From an uncultured Kangiella sp. (GTDB taxonomy: Bacteria > Pseudomonadota > Gammaproteobacteria > Enterobacterales > Kangiellaceae), in assembly GCA_947498625.1 (NCBI GenBank), contig CANMKR010000003.1, positions 1 to 64,000 on the forward strand: a DNA stretch of 64,000 bases, given 5' to 3'. The position numbers and the translations under genes were made by a program. The notes beneath the pieces were generated by a model. That model searched no databases and was not told the DNA's origin. It was given only the letters and a program-made list of their open reading frames with translations. Of the stretch, positions 20,203-28,190 are shown in pieces (position 1 is the stretch's first letter; every line of letters begins with the position of its first letter).

Positions 20203-20790
20203 TTAGCTAAAAAGTTGATATGCCACATAGGCTACAATCGCAAGGACCAAAACTGACCACCCTATGACTTCCATATACTTTCTTAAGTTTTGCTCCATAC
20301 TTTCACCACCCCATTTAGCAAAACCAGCGATAAGGAAAAACTGAGCAGCGCGACCGACAATCGAAGCAATCACAAATGGAACAAAAGCCATCTGCATCGC
20401 CCCGGCAGTTAAAGTTAAGATCTTATAAGGTATTGGTGAAAAGCCTGCTATTACTACAATCCAAATACCATAGGTCTCAAACCAACCTTCGGCTTTAACA
20501 ATTTTGTCTTGCCAGCTGAATTGCTCGATTAAAGGTGTTACTAGAGAATCGAAAGCGTAAAACCCTAAGAAATATGCAGCTATCCCACCTAACACTGAAA
20601 AGATAGTGGTTATCAACGCTAGCTTTAATGCATTATTTGGTTTGGCAAGAGCCATAGGCGCAAACATAATGGCTGTCGGAATAGGAAAGAATATCGACTC
20701 AATAAAGCTTACAAACCCTAAAATATAAACTGCATATTTATGTCTAGCCCACTTTAAGCACTTGTCGTATAAGCTAGTAAAAAGTTTCAA
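20203..20790 (-). CDS. yqaA: YqaA/DedA-like VTT-domain membrane protein
   Basis: A 195-aa inner-membrane protein with about five hydrophobic segments. It carries the VTT/SNARE-associated family hallmarks FFPIPTA and the re-entrant GFSPIPYKILTLTAGA, as in YqaA. DedA-superfamily members have been tied to lipid transport and membrane homeostasis, but no substrate can be assigned here. The start codon overlaps the pcm stop by 4 bp (ATGA), so it is translationally coupled to pcm, a frequent arrangement in gammaproteobacteria. Confidence 0.8.
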   Translation of the reverse strand: MKLFTSLYDKCLKWARHKYAVYILGFVSFIESIFFPIPTAIMFAPMALAKPNNALKLALITTIFSVLGGIAAYFLGFYAFDSLVTPLIEQFSWQDKIVKAEGWFETYGIWIVVIAGFSPIPYKILTLTAGAMQMAFVPFVIASIVGRAAQFFLIAGFAKWGGESMEQNLRKYMEVIGWSVLVLAIVAYVAYQLFS

Positions 20791-21455
20791 CGAGCGACTC
20801 CACCAACTAGCGGCACAAACTTCACCTTTTCAACAAAGGTCTTGCGGAATTTGTCGCCTTGTCTTTCCACTAAATACAATTCTTGTTCTGCTTCTTGAGT
20901 TCCCACTGGAATGATCATACGACCACCATCGGCCATTTGCAGTAATAGCTTCTCCGGGATTTGGGCAGGCGCGGCAGTAACAATAATCGCATCAAACGGC
21001 GCATTTTGTTGCCAGCCATTAAAACCATCCGCAAACAATAATTGGATATTGTGTAAATTTAAATTTGCTAGCGTTTTACGTGCTTTGATATGTAAATTAC
21101 GAATTCTTTCCACCGAAAAAACCGTTTTACAGGTTTTTGCCAAAACTGCAGTTTGATACCCACAACCGGTACCAATCTCAAGCACTTTATCACATGAACC
21201 TGTCTCCAACAGAATTTCGGTCATTCGCGCTACAGTATAGGGCTGAGATATGGTTTGCCCATCACCAATAGGTAGTGCCGTATTTTCATAGGCGCGATGC
21301 GATAAACCTTCATCAATAAATAAATGGCGCGGCGTTTCTTCCATGATTTTTAGCACATTTTGGTTTTGGATCCCCTCATCCATCAACCATTGGACCAGTC
21401 GACTTCGAGTTCTTTGGGAAGTCATACCAATGCCGGAAACTTGTGATGCATTCAT
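20787..21455 (-). CDS. pcm: Protein-L-isoaspartate O-methyltransferase
   Basis: Repairs isoaspartyl residues in damaged proteins using S-adenosylmethionine. The 222-aa product has the PCMT hallmarks: the substrate segment PIGDGQTISQPYTVARM, SAM motif I VLEIGTGCGYQTAVLA and the post-I FSVERI. DAIIVTAAPAQIPE and RMIIPVG complete the pattern. It follows surE by 12 bp, the conserved surE-pcm pairing. The first Met is used; a second in-frame Met lies at codon 11. Confidence 0.94.
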   Translation of the reverse strand: MNASQVSGIGMTSQRTRSRLVQWLMDEGIQNQNVLKIMEETPRHLFIDEGLSHRAYENTALPIGDGQTISQPYTVARMTEILLETGSCDKVLEIGTGCGYQTAVLAKTCKTVFSVERIRNLHIKARKTLANLNLHNIQLLFADGFNGWQQNAPFDAIIVTAAPAQIPEKLLLQMADGGRMIIPVGTQEAEQELYLVERQGDKFRKTFVEKVKFVPLVGGVAR

Positions 21456-21467
21456 ATTCGTGTCTTA

Positions 21468-22214
21468 TTAAAATTGTTTTAAGAAATCTTCAACTTCATC
21501 GAAGCTATTATATGCTGTTAAATCCACATTGATCGGCGTAATCGATACATAACCATTTTCCACTGCATGAAAGTCTGTGCCCTCTCCAACATCTTGACCT
21601 TCCGGCTGTGGACCAATCCAGTATATATCTCGACCTTTAGGATCTTTAGCTGGAATTATAGTATCAGCCCTATGACGATTTCCCAAGCGTGTCAGCTTAA
21701 ATCCCTTAATTTTTTCGAAGGGCAAATCCGGTACATTAATATTTATCACCCGATTTTTTGCCACCGGCTGCTCGATGAGCTTTTGAATAATGTTAATGGA
21801 TACTCTTGCCGCGGTTTCATAGTGGCTACAATGATGACCATTTAATGAAATCGCTACCGCAGTATAACCTAGTGCTCTTCCCTCCATCGCCGCAGCAATA
21901 GTCCCTGAATACAAGGCATCATCGCCTAGATTTGCCCCAGTGTTAATCCCCGCAACAACCATGTCAGGGGCCTGCTGCATCAAATGATGAGTACCAAGGT
22001 GTACACAGTCCGTGGGAGTACCGGTAACAGAGAAAAAACCGCGTTCCGTCTTTTGGGCTCGGATAGGTTGATCTAAAGTCAAGGAATTAGATGCTCCGCT
22101 ACGGTTACGATCAGGCGCGACTACCGTAACTTGTGCGATTTTGGATAAATGGTCATAAAGCTCATTTATTCCAGGGGCGAAGAAACCGTCATCATTACTT
22201 AATAATATGTTCAT
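21468..22214 (-). CDS. surE: 5'/3'-nucleotidase SurE
   Basis: A metal-dependent nucleoside-monophosphate phosphatase associated with stationary-phase survival. I start at the ATG at 22214, giving 248 aa that begin MNILLSNDDGFFAPG; the Asp-Asp pair binds metal. Other motifs are DRNRSGASNSLT, GTPTDCVH and VAGINTGANLGDDALYSGTIAAAMEG. The longer frame adds 16 residues without family support. The start lies 20 bp inside the 3' end of truD. Confidence 0.94.
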   Translation of the reverse strand: MNILLSNDDGFFAPGINELYDHLSKIAQVTVVAPDRNRSGASNSLTLDQPIRAQKTERGFFSVTGTPTDCVHLGTHHLMQQAPDMVVAGINTGANLGDDALYSGTIAAAMEGRALGYTAVAISLNGHHCSHYETAARVSINIIQKLIEQPVAKNRVININVPDLPFEKIKGFKLTRLGNRHRADTIIPAKDPKGRDIYWIGPQPEGQDVGEGTDFHAVENGYVSITPINVDLTAYNSFDEVEDFLKQF

Positions 22215-23316
22215 TGATTGTGATACCCACATCGTTTTCTGTTTCGACTTTATTATCGGCAATATTTATTTCAAGACTGTTTGTCTCGACATTTAAATTC
22301 ACTAGTTCACGTAAAAAACTAGTGGCAAAACTACCTTTTGGTAATTCAAAACTGAGAACCAATGTCTTTGGGTTTTCCCAGTCAAGCTTCAGATTCTGAG
22401 GAAACGCTCTTATAGAGCGACTGGCCATTGACAGACCTTTAGCAGCCAAATTATCAATAACGTCTTGATAATCGCTAAGCGATTGTTGTTCAAATTGATA
22501 AGCATCATCAGCATTTATCTCGCGCCCTCTACCGACTAAAGTAGCGCATGGATGAATATCATTAGCATAATAACGGGGGAGTTCTTGCCCTAGGTCTTTT
22601 ACAATAAAGCCGGACTCGGAGCCATCTAATTGAACATAATCACCTTGCAATAAGTTGCCAAACTGTCCTGCAGTAATTCTTTGCGACAACAGGTGATTAA
22701 AAATTGCTGAGCGCACTGATGAGAAAAGTATGCCCTGTAAATTACGATTCTTTAACCGCTTTTTACTTTTTAGTAAATCCAGACCACGGTTTAAATTGTC
22801 GCCATTGTGGCCAAAACGCTGTTCACCAAAATAGTTAGGAAAGCCTGTTTGCTCTATCTCGGATAGTTTACGCTCAAATTGTTTTTTATCGCCTTCAAAG
22901 TTTCTTAAAGTGATCACAAATTGATTAGACTTTACAGCGCCAACTCTAAGTTTTTTTCCATGACGGATAGAATCTAGAACAGTCACTTCATCATCATTAA
23001 GGCTTGCCCAGTCGATTTCTTGTAAGATGGGAAGTTGCACACTAAACCACTGCTTAGCCACTGCAAACCGATCTTTTTTCCCAGCATAACCAATGTCTAA
23101 AGGCTTCACCTGGGCAAAACGCCTTAATTTTTGGCAAACAATATCCGTATTGACGTTTCTTTTCTCAATGAATAATAAATGATGAGCACCTTCGCCAGAA
23201 GGTTCAAACCTTAGGTTTTCAGTAACCTGAAAGTCCTCCAGCTTTGAGCGAAACTGAGCATCTCCTGCCACTTCACCAGTAACTCGAGCCCAGTCATACA
23301 GTTTGAGTTCAGCCAT
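22195..23316 (-). CDS. truD: tRNA pseudouridine(13) synthase
   Basis: TruD modifies U13 in tRNA(Glu). From the ATG at 23316 the product is 373 aa. It has the TruD pattern IGYAGKKDRFAVAKQWFSV containing the catalytic Asp, FPNYFGEQRFGHNGDNL, the insertion (TRUD) domain in the middle and FELPKGSFATSFLRELVN near the end. The ATG overlaps the ispF stop as TAATG, which I use to choose the start over the 7-codon longer frame. Confidence 0.94.
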   Translation of the reverse strand: MAELKLYDWARVTGEVAGDAQFRSKLEDFQVTENLRFEPSGEGAHHLLFIEKRNVNTDIVCQKLRRFAQVKPLDIGYAGKKDRFAVAKQWFSVQLPILQEIDWASLNDDEVTVLDSIRHGKKLRVGAVKSNQFVITLRNFEGDKKQFERKLSEIEQTGFPNYFGEQRFGHNGDNLNRGLDLLKSKKRLKNRNLQGILFSSVRSAIFNHLLSQRITAGQFGNLLQGDYVQLDGSESGFIVKDLGQELPRYYANDIHPCATLVGRGREINADDAYQFEQQSLSDYQDVIDNLAAKGLSMASRSIRAFPQNLKLDWENPKTLVLSFELPKGSFATSFLRELVNLNVETNSLEINIADNKVETENDVGITINEHIIK

Positions 23317-23792
23317 TAGCTTTGTAGCAACAAACAAACAGCATGCACAGCTATCCCTTCATTGCGTCCTATAAAACCAAGTTTTTCAGTGGTGGTCGCT
23401 TTCACATTAACTTGATCAAAGTCAGCATCACAGATTGCCGATATCACGCCTCGCATTCCTTCAATTTTAGAGGCCATCTTTGGGGTTTGCGCGACAATCG
23501 TAACGTCCAAATTACCTAAGCAATAACCTTGCTCTGTCACTTGCTCCATAACCTTTGCCAACAAATCTTTACTATCAGCATTTTCGTAGGCTTTATCCGT
23601 ATCAGGAAAGTGATGCCCTATATCGCCTTTTGCAATAGCGCCTAACAAGGCATCGCAAACTGCATGTAATACCACATCGCCATCAGAGTGAGCCAGTAAA
23701 CCTTGCTCGTTTATAAACTCAACGCCAGCTAATATTAGCGGCTTATCACCGCCAAATTTATGCACATCATAGCCATGACCTATTCGAAACAT
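23316..23792 (-). CDS. ispF: 2-C-methyl-D-erythritol 2,4-cyclodiphosphate synthase
   Basis: Fifth enzyme of the MEP isoprenoid pathway, a trimeric zinc enzyme. The 158-aa product has the metal ligands in GYDVHKF (Asp-x-His) and the third His in the SDGDVVLHA segment. It also carries [11 protein letters not shown] and [13 protein letters not shown]. All are intact. Its usual partner ispD is 9 kb away (32987-33679). In between lie the whole his operon and amt-glnK. ispF begins only 20 bp after the hisD stop with no visible terminator, so it is probably read from the his transcript. Confidence 0.96.
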   Translation of the reverse strand: MFRIGHGYDVHKFGGDKPLILAGVEFINEQGLLAHSDGDVVLHAVCDALLGAIAKGDIGHHFPDTDKAYENADSKDLLAKVMEQVTEQGYCLGNLDVTIVAQTPKMASKIEGMRGVISAICDADFDQVNVKATTTEKLGFIGRNEGIAVHAVCLLLQS

Positions 23793-23812
23793 AGAACTTC
23801 CTAATCATTCAA

Positions 23813-25030
23813 TTAGCAAGATCTTACCTCTATACTCCTTTTATGCCAAACTAATTGCTCAGCCTCTGCTAGAGCATCAGCAATCGGCGCTAATATCTGC
23901 CGACCTTTATCCGTAACTTGCTGTACGGTTTGAACTTTTAAAAAGCTCGCGACGTTTAAGCCGCTTGAATATTTAGCGGTGCCCATAGTGGGCAAAGTGT
24001 GATTGGGCCCTGAGCAATAATCGCCAAAAGCCACAGCGCTGTTATCTCCAATAAAAATGGCGCCATAGCTCGTAAGCTGTTTCGATTCAATGCGCGTATC
24101 AGCCAATAATAAGTGCTCAGGGGCAAACTCATCGGAAAATTGAATCATATCTTGAGGATCGTTTGCAGACACTAAACAAATTTGATCTCTTACAAAGAGG
24201 CTCCATAAATATTCGTCAGCTTTTAACGAGCGATAAACCTCACCCAGTAAAGCCTGATTATCGGTCACAAACACGCTGTGCGCTTGCGGATCATGTTCGG
24301 CTTGTGCCGCCATATCTTTAACGATCCACTCAAGATTAGCCTCCTCTCCAGCTAAAATCAGCAACTCACTCGGACCCGCCGGTACGTCAATCGCTAACTG
24401 ACTCTGAAAATACTGCTTAGCCGCATTCACATATTGATTACCCGGCCCTACGATCATTTGCACAGGAGCAATCGACTTAAAGCCTAGCGCCATCGCCGAC
24501 ACAGCTTGAACACCACCAATTTTTATAAAGCTAGTAGCTCCCGCTAATGAGGCCGCGGCTAAAATTGCGGGATGATCCGATGGTGAGCATGCTACTCGCT
24601 CTTCGCATCCGGCCACCTTAGCTGGAATTAAGGTCATCAAAGCAGTGGATATCAATGGGAAACGACCACCAGGAATATAGGCACCAATTCGTTTAATTGC
24701 TTGATAGCAATAACCGTAGCTACCCGTTTCATCACTATAGCTTCTATCTGCTAACGACTCTTTTTGGAACTTACAGAATGCTTCAATTCGCTTCGCTGCC
24801 GCTTTAATCGCCTCAGCCAGCTTATCTTCAAGCTGATAAGATTCGAATGGCATTAACTCTATAAACTCTGGAACAAATCCATCGTAGCGCTTACTGAACT
24901 TAACGATAGATTCATCGCCGCCAAGCTCTATCTCTTTAATTAATTCATGAACAGCATGCAACCTTAAATTACTTTCATTAGTATTGGGTCTGCGCCAATT
25001 CTTAGTGGTATAAACGCCATTATCCAGCAT
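23813..25030 (-). CDS. hisD: Histidinol dehydrogenase
   Basis: Zinc enzyme that oxidises L-histidinol to histidine in two NAD+-dependent steps, the last step of the pathway. The 405-aa product has GAYIPGGRFPL, IVGPGNQYV, DVPAGPSELLI, the catalytic QAEHDPQAHSV, APEHLLL and the C-terminal GDYCSGPNHTLPT. The N-terminus is shorter than in E. coli (434 aa) because the first helices are reduced. ATG at 25030 has AGGAG 7 nt upstream and overlaps the hisA-hisIE stop by 11 bp. It is the last his gene of the operon. Confidence 0.95.
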   Translation of the reverse strand: MLDNGVYTTKNWRRPNTNESNLRLHAVHELIKEIELGGDESIVKFSKRYDGFVPEFIELMPFESYQLEDKLAEAIKAAAKRIEAFCKFQKESLADRSYSDETGSYGYCYQAIKRIGAYIPGGRFPLISTALMTLIPAKVAGCEERVACSPSDHPAILAAASLAGATSFIKIGGVQAVSAMALGFKSIAPVQMIVGPGNQYVNAAKQYFQSQLAIDVPAGPSELLILAGEEANLEWIVKDMAAQAEHDPQAHSVFVTDNQALLGEVYRSLKADEYLWSLFVRDQICLVSANDPQDMIQFSDEFAPEHLLLADTRIESKQLTSYGAIFIGDNSAVAFGDYCSGPNHTLPTMGTAKYSSGLNVASFLKVQTVQQVTDKGRQILAPIADALAEAEQLVWHKRSIEVRSC

Positions 25031-26258
25031 TACGAGCTCCTAGTTCATCAATGATATTTTGCGCGGATACGCCTTTGGCCTTGGCATTAACCAATGCAAA
25101 AAATAACAAATCTGCGGCCTCCCAACGCACATCGTCTTGCGACTGAGCTTCGATTAATTCCGCACACTCTTCATTCAATTTTTCAGCTTGCAATTGCACA
25201 TCATTAAAAAGTTTAGCGGTATATGATTTCTGCTCAGGTTGTTCAATACGGGTTTGTAATACCTTATCTAAAGTATTTAAATTAAACTTGGCAGCTTGTG
25301 AGGCAAAGCAGCTGTATCGCCCAAAATGGCAAGCATTACCAGTTTGCTTAACCTTAAATATTAAAGTATCGCCGTCACAGTCATAATCTACGTTTATTAG
25401 ATCTTGTGAATTGCCGCTAGTTAAACCTTTTTGCCATAACTCTTTTCTCGAACGACTATAATAAACACCTTTCTTTTTTACTAAAGCTGACCTTAAAGAC
25501 TCTCGAGATGAATATGCCAACATTAAAATACTAGCAGTCTCGTAATCTTGAACAATAGTTGGAATCAACTCACTTTTATTAAAGTCTAAGCATGCTTGTA
25601 AAGATTCCGCCAAGGTAATTTTATTAGTATATAAAGACATACCAATCTGGCTGTTAGCGCCCAGTGAGTTAATAAACTGTATATCCGAATAATCTGTAAT
25701 GCCGCCTGCAATAGTCACTGAGACATTAGAGCTTTCGATTATTTTTGATACTCTAGGTTTATCAATACCCTTTAATAAACCTTCTTTGTTAACTTGGGTG
25801 TATAAAAATTCAGAGCAATTTTTTTCTAATTCAGGAATTAAGTCCAAAACTTTTTGTTTAGACTTTTCTTTCCAGCCCTTAATTGCCCAATAATCATCAA
25901 AGGCATCAATCGCAAATATCAACTGTTGCTTAGGAAGTTTTTTAACAAAACTTTCTCGGCAATTAGTGCCAATGATGATTTTACTAGCGCCGCTTGATAA
26001 GTATTCTCGAGCAGTTTCATAGTCACGAATACCACCGCCGACACGGCACGGACGTTTTGCTAGCAACTGCTTAATGAGGGCTTTGTTATCGCCAGTACCT
26101 AAAGCTGCATTTAAATCAATAATCGCCACTTCACCATATAAGGAAAACTCTTCCAATAGTTCGAAAACATTATCCTTTTCTACGACTTTTTTATCAGGAT
26201 TACCCTGTTGTAACTGGACGGCTTTGCCATCCAATAAATCTATCGATGGGATTAACAT
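25020..26258 (-). CDS. hisA-hisIE: HisA-HisI-HisE trifunctional fusion
   Basis: A 412-aa protein joining three histidine enzymes in one frame. Residues 1-223 are HisA (ProFAR isomerase, a TIM barrel) with catalytic Asp7 in [10 protein letters not shown] and Asp118 in FAIDAFDD. Residues about 229-318 are HisI (phosphoribosyl-AMP cyclohydrolase) with YYSRSRKELWQKG, TSGN, DYDCDGDTL and ACHFGRYSCF. Residues about 326-412 are HisE (phosphoribosyl-ATP pyrophosphatase) with LQAEKLNEECAELIEA and WEAADLLFF. HisI-HisE fusion is common, but joining HisA in front is unusual. All catalytic residues look present. It overlaps hisF by 7 bp and hisD by 11 bp. Confidence 0.93.
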   Translation of the reverse strand: MLIPSIDLLDGKAVQLQQGNPDKKVVEKDNVFELLEEFSLYGEVAIIDLNAALGTGDNKALIKQLLAKRPCRVGGGIRDYETAREYLSSGASKIIIGTNCRESFVKKLPKQQLIFAIDAFDDYWAIKGWKEKSKQKVLDLIPELEKNCSEFLYTQVNKEGLLKGIDKPRVSKIIESSNVSVTIAGGITDYSDIQFINSLGANSQIGMSLYTNKITLAESLQACLDFNKSELIPTIVQDYETASILMLAYSSRESLRSALVKKKGVYYSRSRKELWQKGLTSGNSQDLINVDYDCDGDTLIFKVKQTGNACHFGRYSCFASQAAKFNLNTLDKVLQTRIEQPEQKSYTAKLFNDVQLQAEKLNEECAELIEAQSQDDVRWEAADLLFFALVNAKAKGVSAQNIIDELGARNAG

Positions 26259-27037
26259 ATCCTTACCTCAATGTTATTTTTCATAAGTTCATTTTTCACT
26301 TGCGACACAGTAATCTCTGCTCTATGGAACATTCCTGCCGCTAAAGCCGCATCACTACCAGCCTTGAAAGTATCTACAAAATGTTGAGCATTGGATGCTC
26401 CGCCAGATGCGATAATTTGAATCGAGGCATTGGCCGTTGCCTGTGCCAGTAATTCATTATCAAAACCCGTGCCTGTCCCATCCTTATGCATAGCAGTTAA
26501 TAGAATTTCACCAGCCCCTCTTGTCTCTATTTCATTAAACCAATCGAAGGCTTTCAAATTGGTTTTAGAATGGCCGCCATTAACGTAGACCTGATACTCT
26601 GCTCCAACTTTATTCACATCAACCGCAACTACTAAGCATTGAGAGCCAAACCCGTCGCTGATTTGATTAATCAGCTCGGGGTTATTAACGGCAGCTGAAT
26701 TTAGCGCAACTTTATCAGCACCTGCACCTAAAAACATTTTCACGTCTTCGTATGAATTTAAGCCACCACCAACAGTAAAGGGTATGGATAAATTTTTAGC
26801 CACCTGAGTTACCGTATCTAAGGCATTTTTTCGATTTTCTAATGTTGCCTTGATATCCAGGAAAACTATTTCATCCGCACCTTGCTCTTGGTAATTCAAG
26901 GCTAATTCAACCGGATCACCCATATCGGTTAAGCCTTTAAAATTTACGCCTTTAACCACCCTACCGTTAGCTACATCTAAACACACAATAACTCGAGATT
27001 TTAATCGGTCATTCAACCTGCTCTTTAACGTAAGCAT
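26252..27037 (-). CDS. hisF: Imidazole glycerol phosphate synthase, cyclase subunit
   Basis: TIM-barrel synthase subunit that closes the imidazole ring using ammonia from HisH. The 261-aa product has both catalytic aspartates, in [10 protein letters not shown] and VVAVDVNK. It also has [26 protein letters not shown] and the C-terminal EVRIC shared with E. coli HisF. It carries about ten extra N-terminal residues before the usual start position. The ORF overlaps hisH by 13 bp. GGAG lies 11 nt upstream. Confidence 0.94.
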   Translation of the reverse strand: MLTLKSRLNDRLKSRVIVCLDVANGRVVKGVNFKGLTDMGDPVELALNYQEQGADEIVFLDIKATLENRKNALDTVTQVAKNLSIPFTVGGGLNSYEDVKMFLGAGADKVALNSAAVNNPELINQISDGFGSQCLVVAVDVNKVGAEYQVYVNGGHSKTNLKAFDWFNEIETRGAGEILLTAMHKDGTGTGFDNELLAQATANASIQIIASGGASNAQHFVDTFKAGSDAALAAGMFHRAEITVSQVKNELMKNNIEVRIC

Positions 27038-27615
27038 CGTCTTAGGATCTCCTCGCCTTGTTTGCCTGATTTTTCTGGATGAAATTGAAATGCCGTCAAA
27101 CCCTTGCTAATAATAGAAGCCACAAAATCTTCGCCATAACTTACTTTAGAAGTGGCATTAACTGAGCTTTTAACTGCATAACTATTGACAAAATAAACGG
27201 ATTTATCATTCAAGTTTGAAGAGGATGATTGTAAAGAGCACCATCCAACCATCGGCTGCTTAGGACTATTAAGCTTTGTAACTTGGCCTTTGAGCAAACT
27301 AAGCCCAGCAATCCCTTCATCTTCTTCCGAAGACTCAAAGAAAATTTGCAAACCCACACAAATGCCAATGATTTTTTCACCCTTTAGATACCAAGACTTG
27401 ATAGCCTCTGATAAACCTGATTGATTAAGATTTTCCATCACGCTTCCAAAACGGCCTTGCCCTGGAATTAGTAACGTCTGGTAAATAGTGTCATCGAGTT
27501 GTTCTGCACTAGTCACTAACTCTGCTTCAACCTCGATCCTTTCGAGACAAGCAAATAAGCTAAATAAATTACCTGCGCCGGTATCAATAACCGCAACCTT
27601 TTTCAAAGGACTCAT
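27025..27615 (-). CDS. hisH: Imidazole glycerol phosphate synthase, glutaminase subunit
   Basis: Class I glutamine amidotransferase that feeds ammonia to HisF. The 196-aa product has the nucleophile in IGICVGLQIFFE and the His-Glu pair in FQFHPEKSG. The usual MGWN segment reads VGWC, a small deviation. Start overlaps the hisB stop (ATGA), so it is translationally coupled. Confidence 0.93.
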   Translation of the reverse strand: MSPLKKVAVIDTGAGNLFSLFACLERIEVEAELVTSAEQLDDTIYQTLLIPGQGRFGSVMENLNQSGLSEAIKSWYLKGEKIIGICVGLQIFFESSEEDEGIAGLSLLKGQVTKLNSPKQPMVGWCSLQSSSSNLNDKSVYFVNSYAVKSSVNATSKVSYGEDFVASIISKGLTAFQFHPEKSGKQGEEILRRCLR

Positions 27616-28190
27616 AAGATCCCCTTAGAACTATTATCCAGCGGATTCTCTTGTAAGGCTTCCTTTAGAGCAAAGGCTACCCCTTTGAACGCTGCTTCAA
27701 TCAAATGATGATTATTATCAAAGTACTCTGCTTTGATGTGTAAGCTGATTTGCGCATTGATAGCAAAGCTATAAAAGAAGTGCTTCCACATTTCCGTAGC
27801 GACATTTCCAACTTGCTCTCGAGTGAAAGGTAAATCACAAACGCTATAAGAACGGCCACAAATATCTACAGCAACCATTATCAAAGTTGCATCCATAGGT
27901 AAAAGCCGTTGTCCATAACGTTTAATTGAATTTTCAGCACGCCATGCTTGACTAAATGCCTGACCTAAACAAATGGCCACATCCTCAATTAAATGATGAT
28001 CATCCACCTCTATATCTCCACTAGCAACCAACTTTAAATCCCAACCTGAGTGCATCGCAAGTTGAGTTAGCATATGGTCAAAAAAGGCAAGCCCTGTATC
28101 GATTTCTAACAGTTGTTTCCCTTTGATATTAAGGCACAGTTGAATATCCGTTTCTTTAGTTTTTCTTTCAACATTAATTATTGAACTCAT
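27612..28190 (-). CDS. hisB: Imidazoleglycerol-phosphate dehydratase (monofunctional HisB)
   Basis: Manganese enzyme that dehydrates IGP to imidazole acetol phosphate. The 192-aa product covers only the dehydratase domain; the N-terminal histidinol-phosphatase domain of E. coli HisB is absent. Metal-binding repeats are visible: FFDHMLTQLAMHSGWD, VDDHHLIEDVAI and FDNNHHLIEAAFKG. The ATG overlaps the upstream stop by 4 bp. The missing phosphatase step is probably supplied by the HAD domain fused to HisC immediately upstream. Confidence 0.95.
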   Translation of the reverse strand: MSSIINVERKTKETDIQLCLNIKGKQLLEIDTGLAFFDHMLTQLAMHSGWDLKLVASGDIEVDDHHLIEDVAICLGQAFSQAWRAENSIKRYGQRLLPMDATLIMVAVDICGRSYSVCDLPFTREQVGNVATEMWKHFFYSFAINAQISLHIKAEYFDNNHHLIEAAFKGVAFALKEALQENPLDNSSKGIL

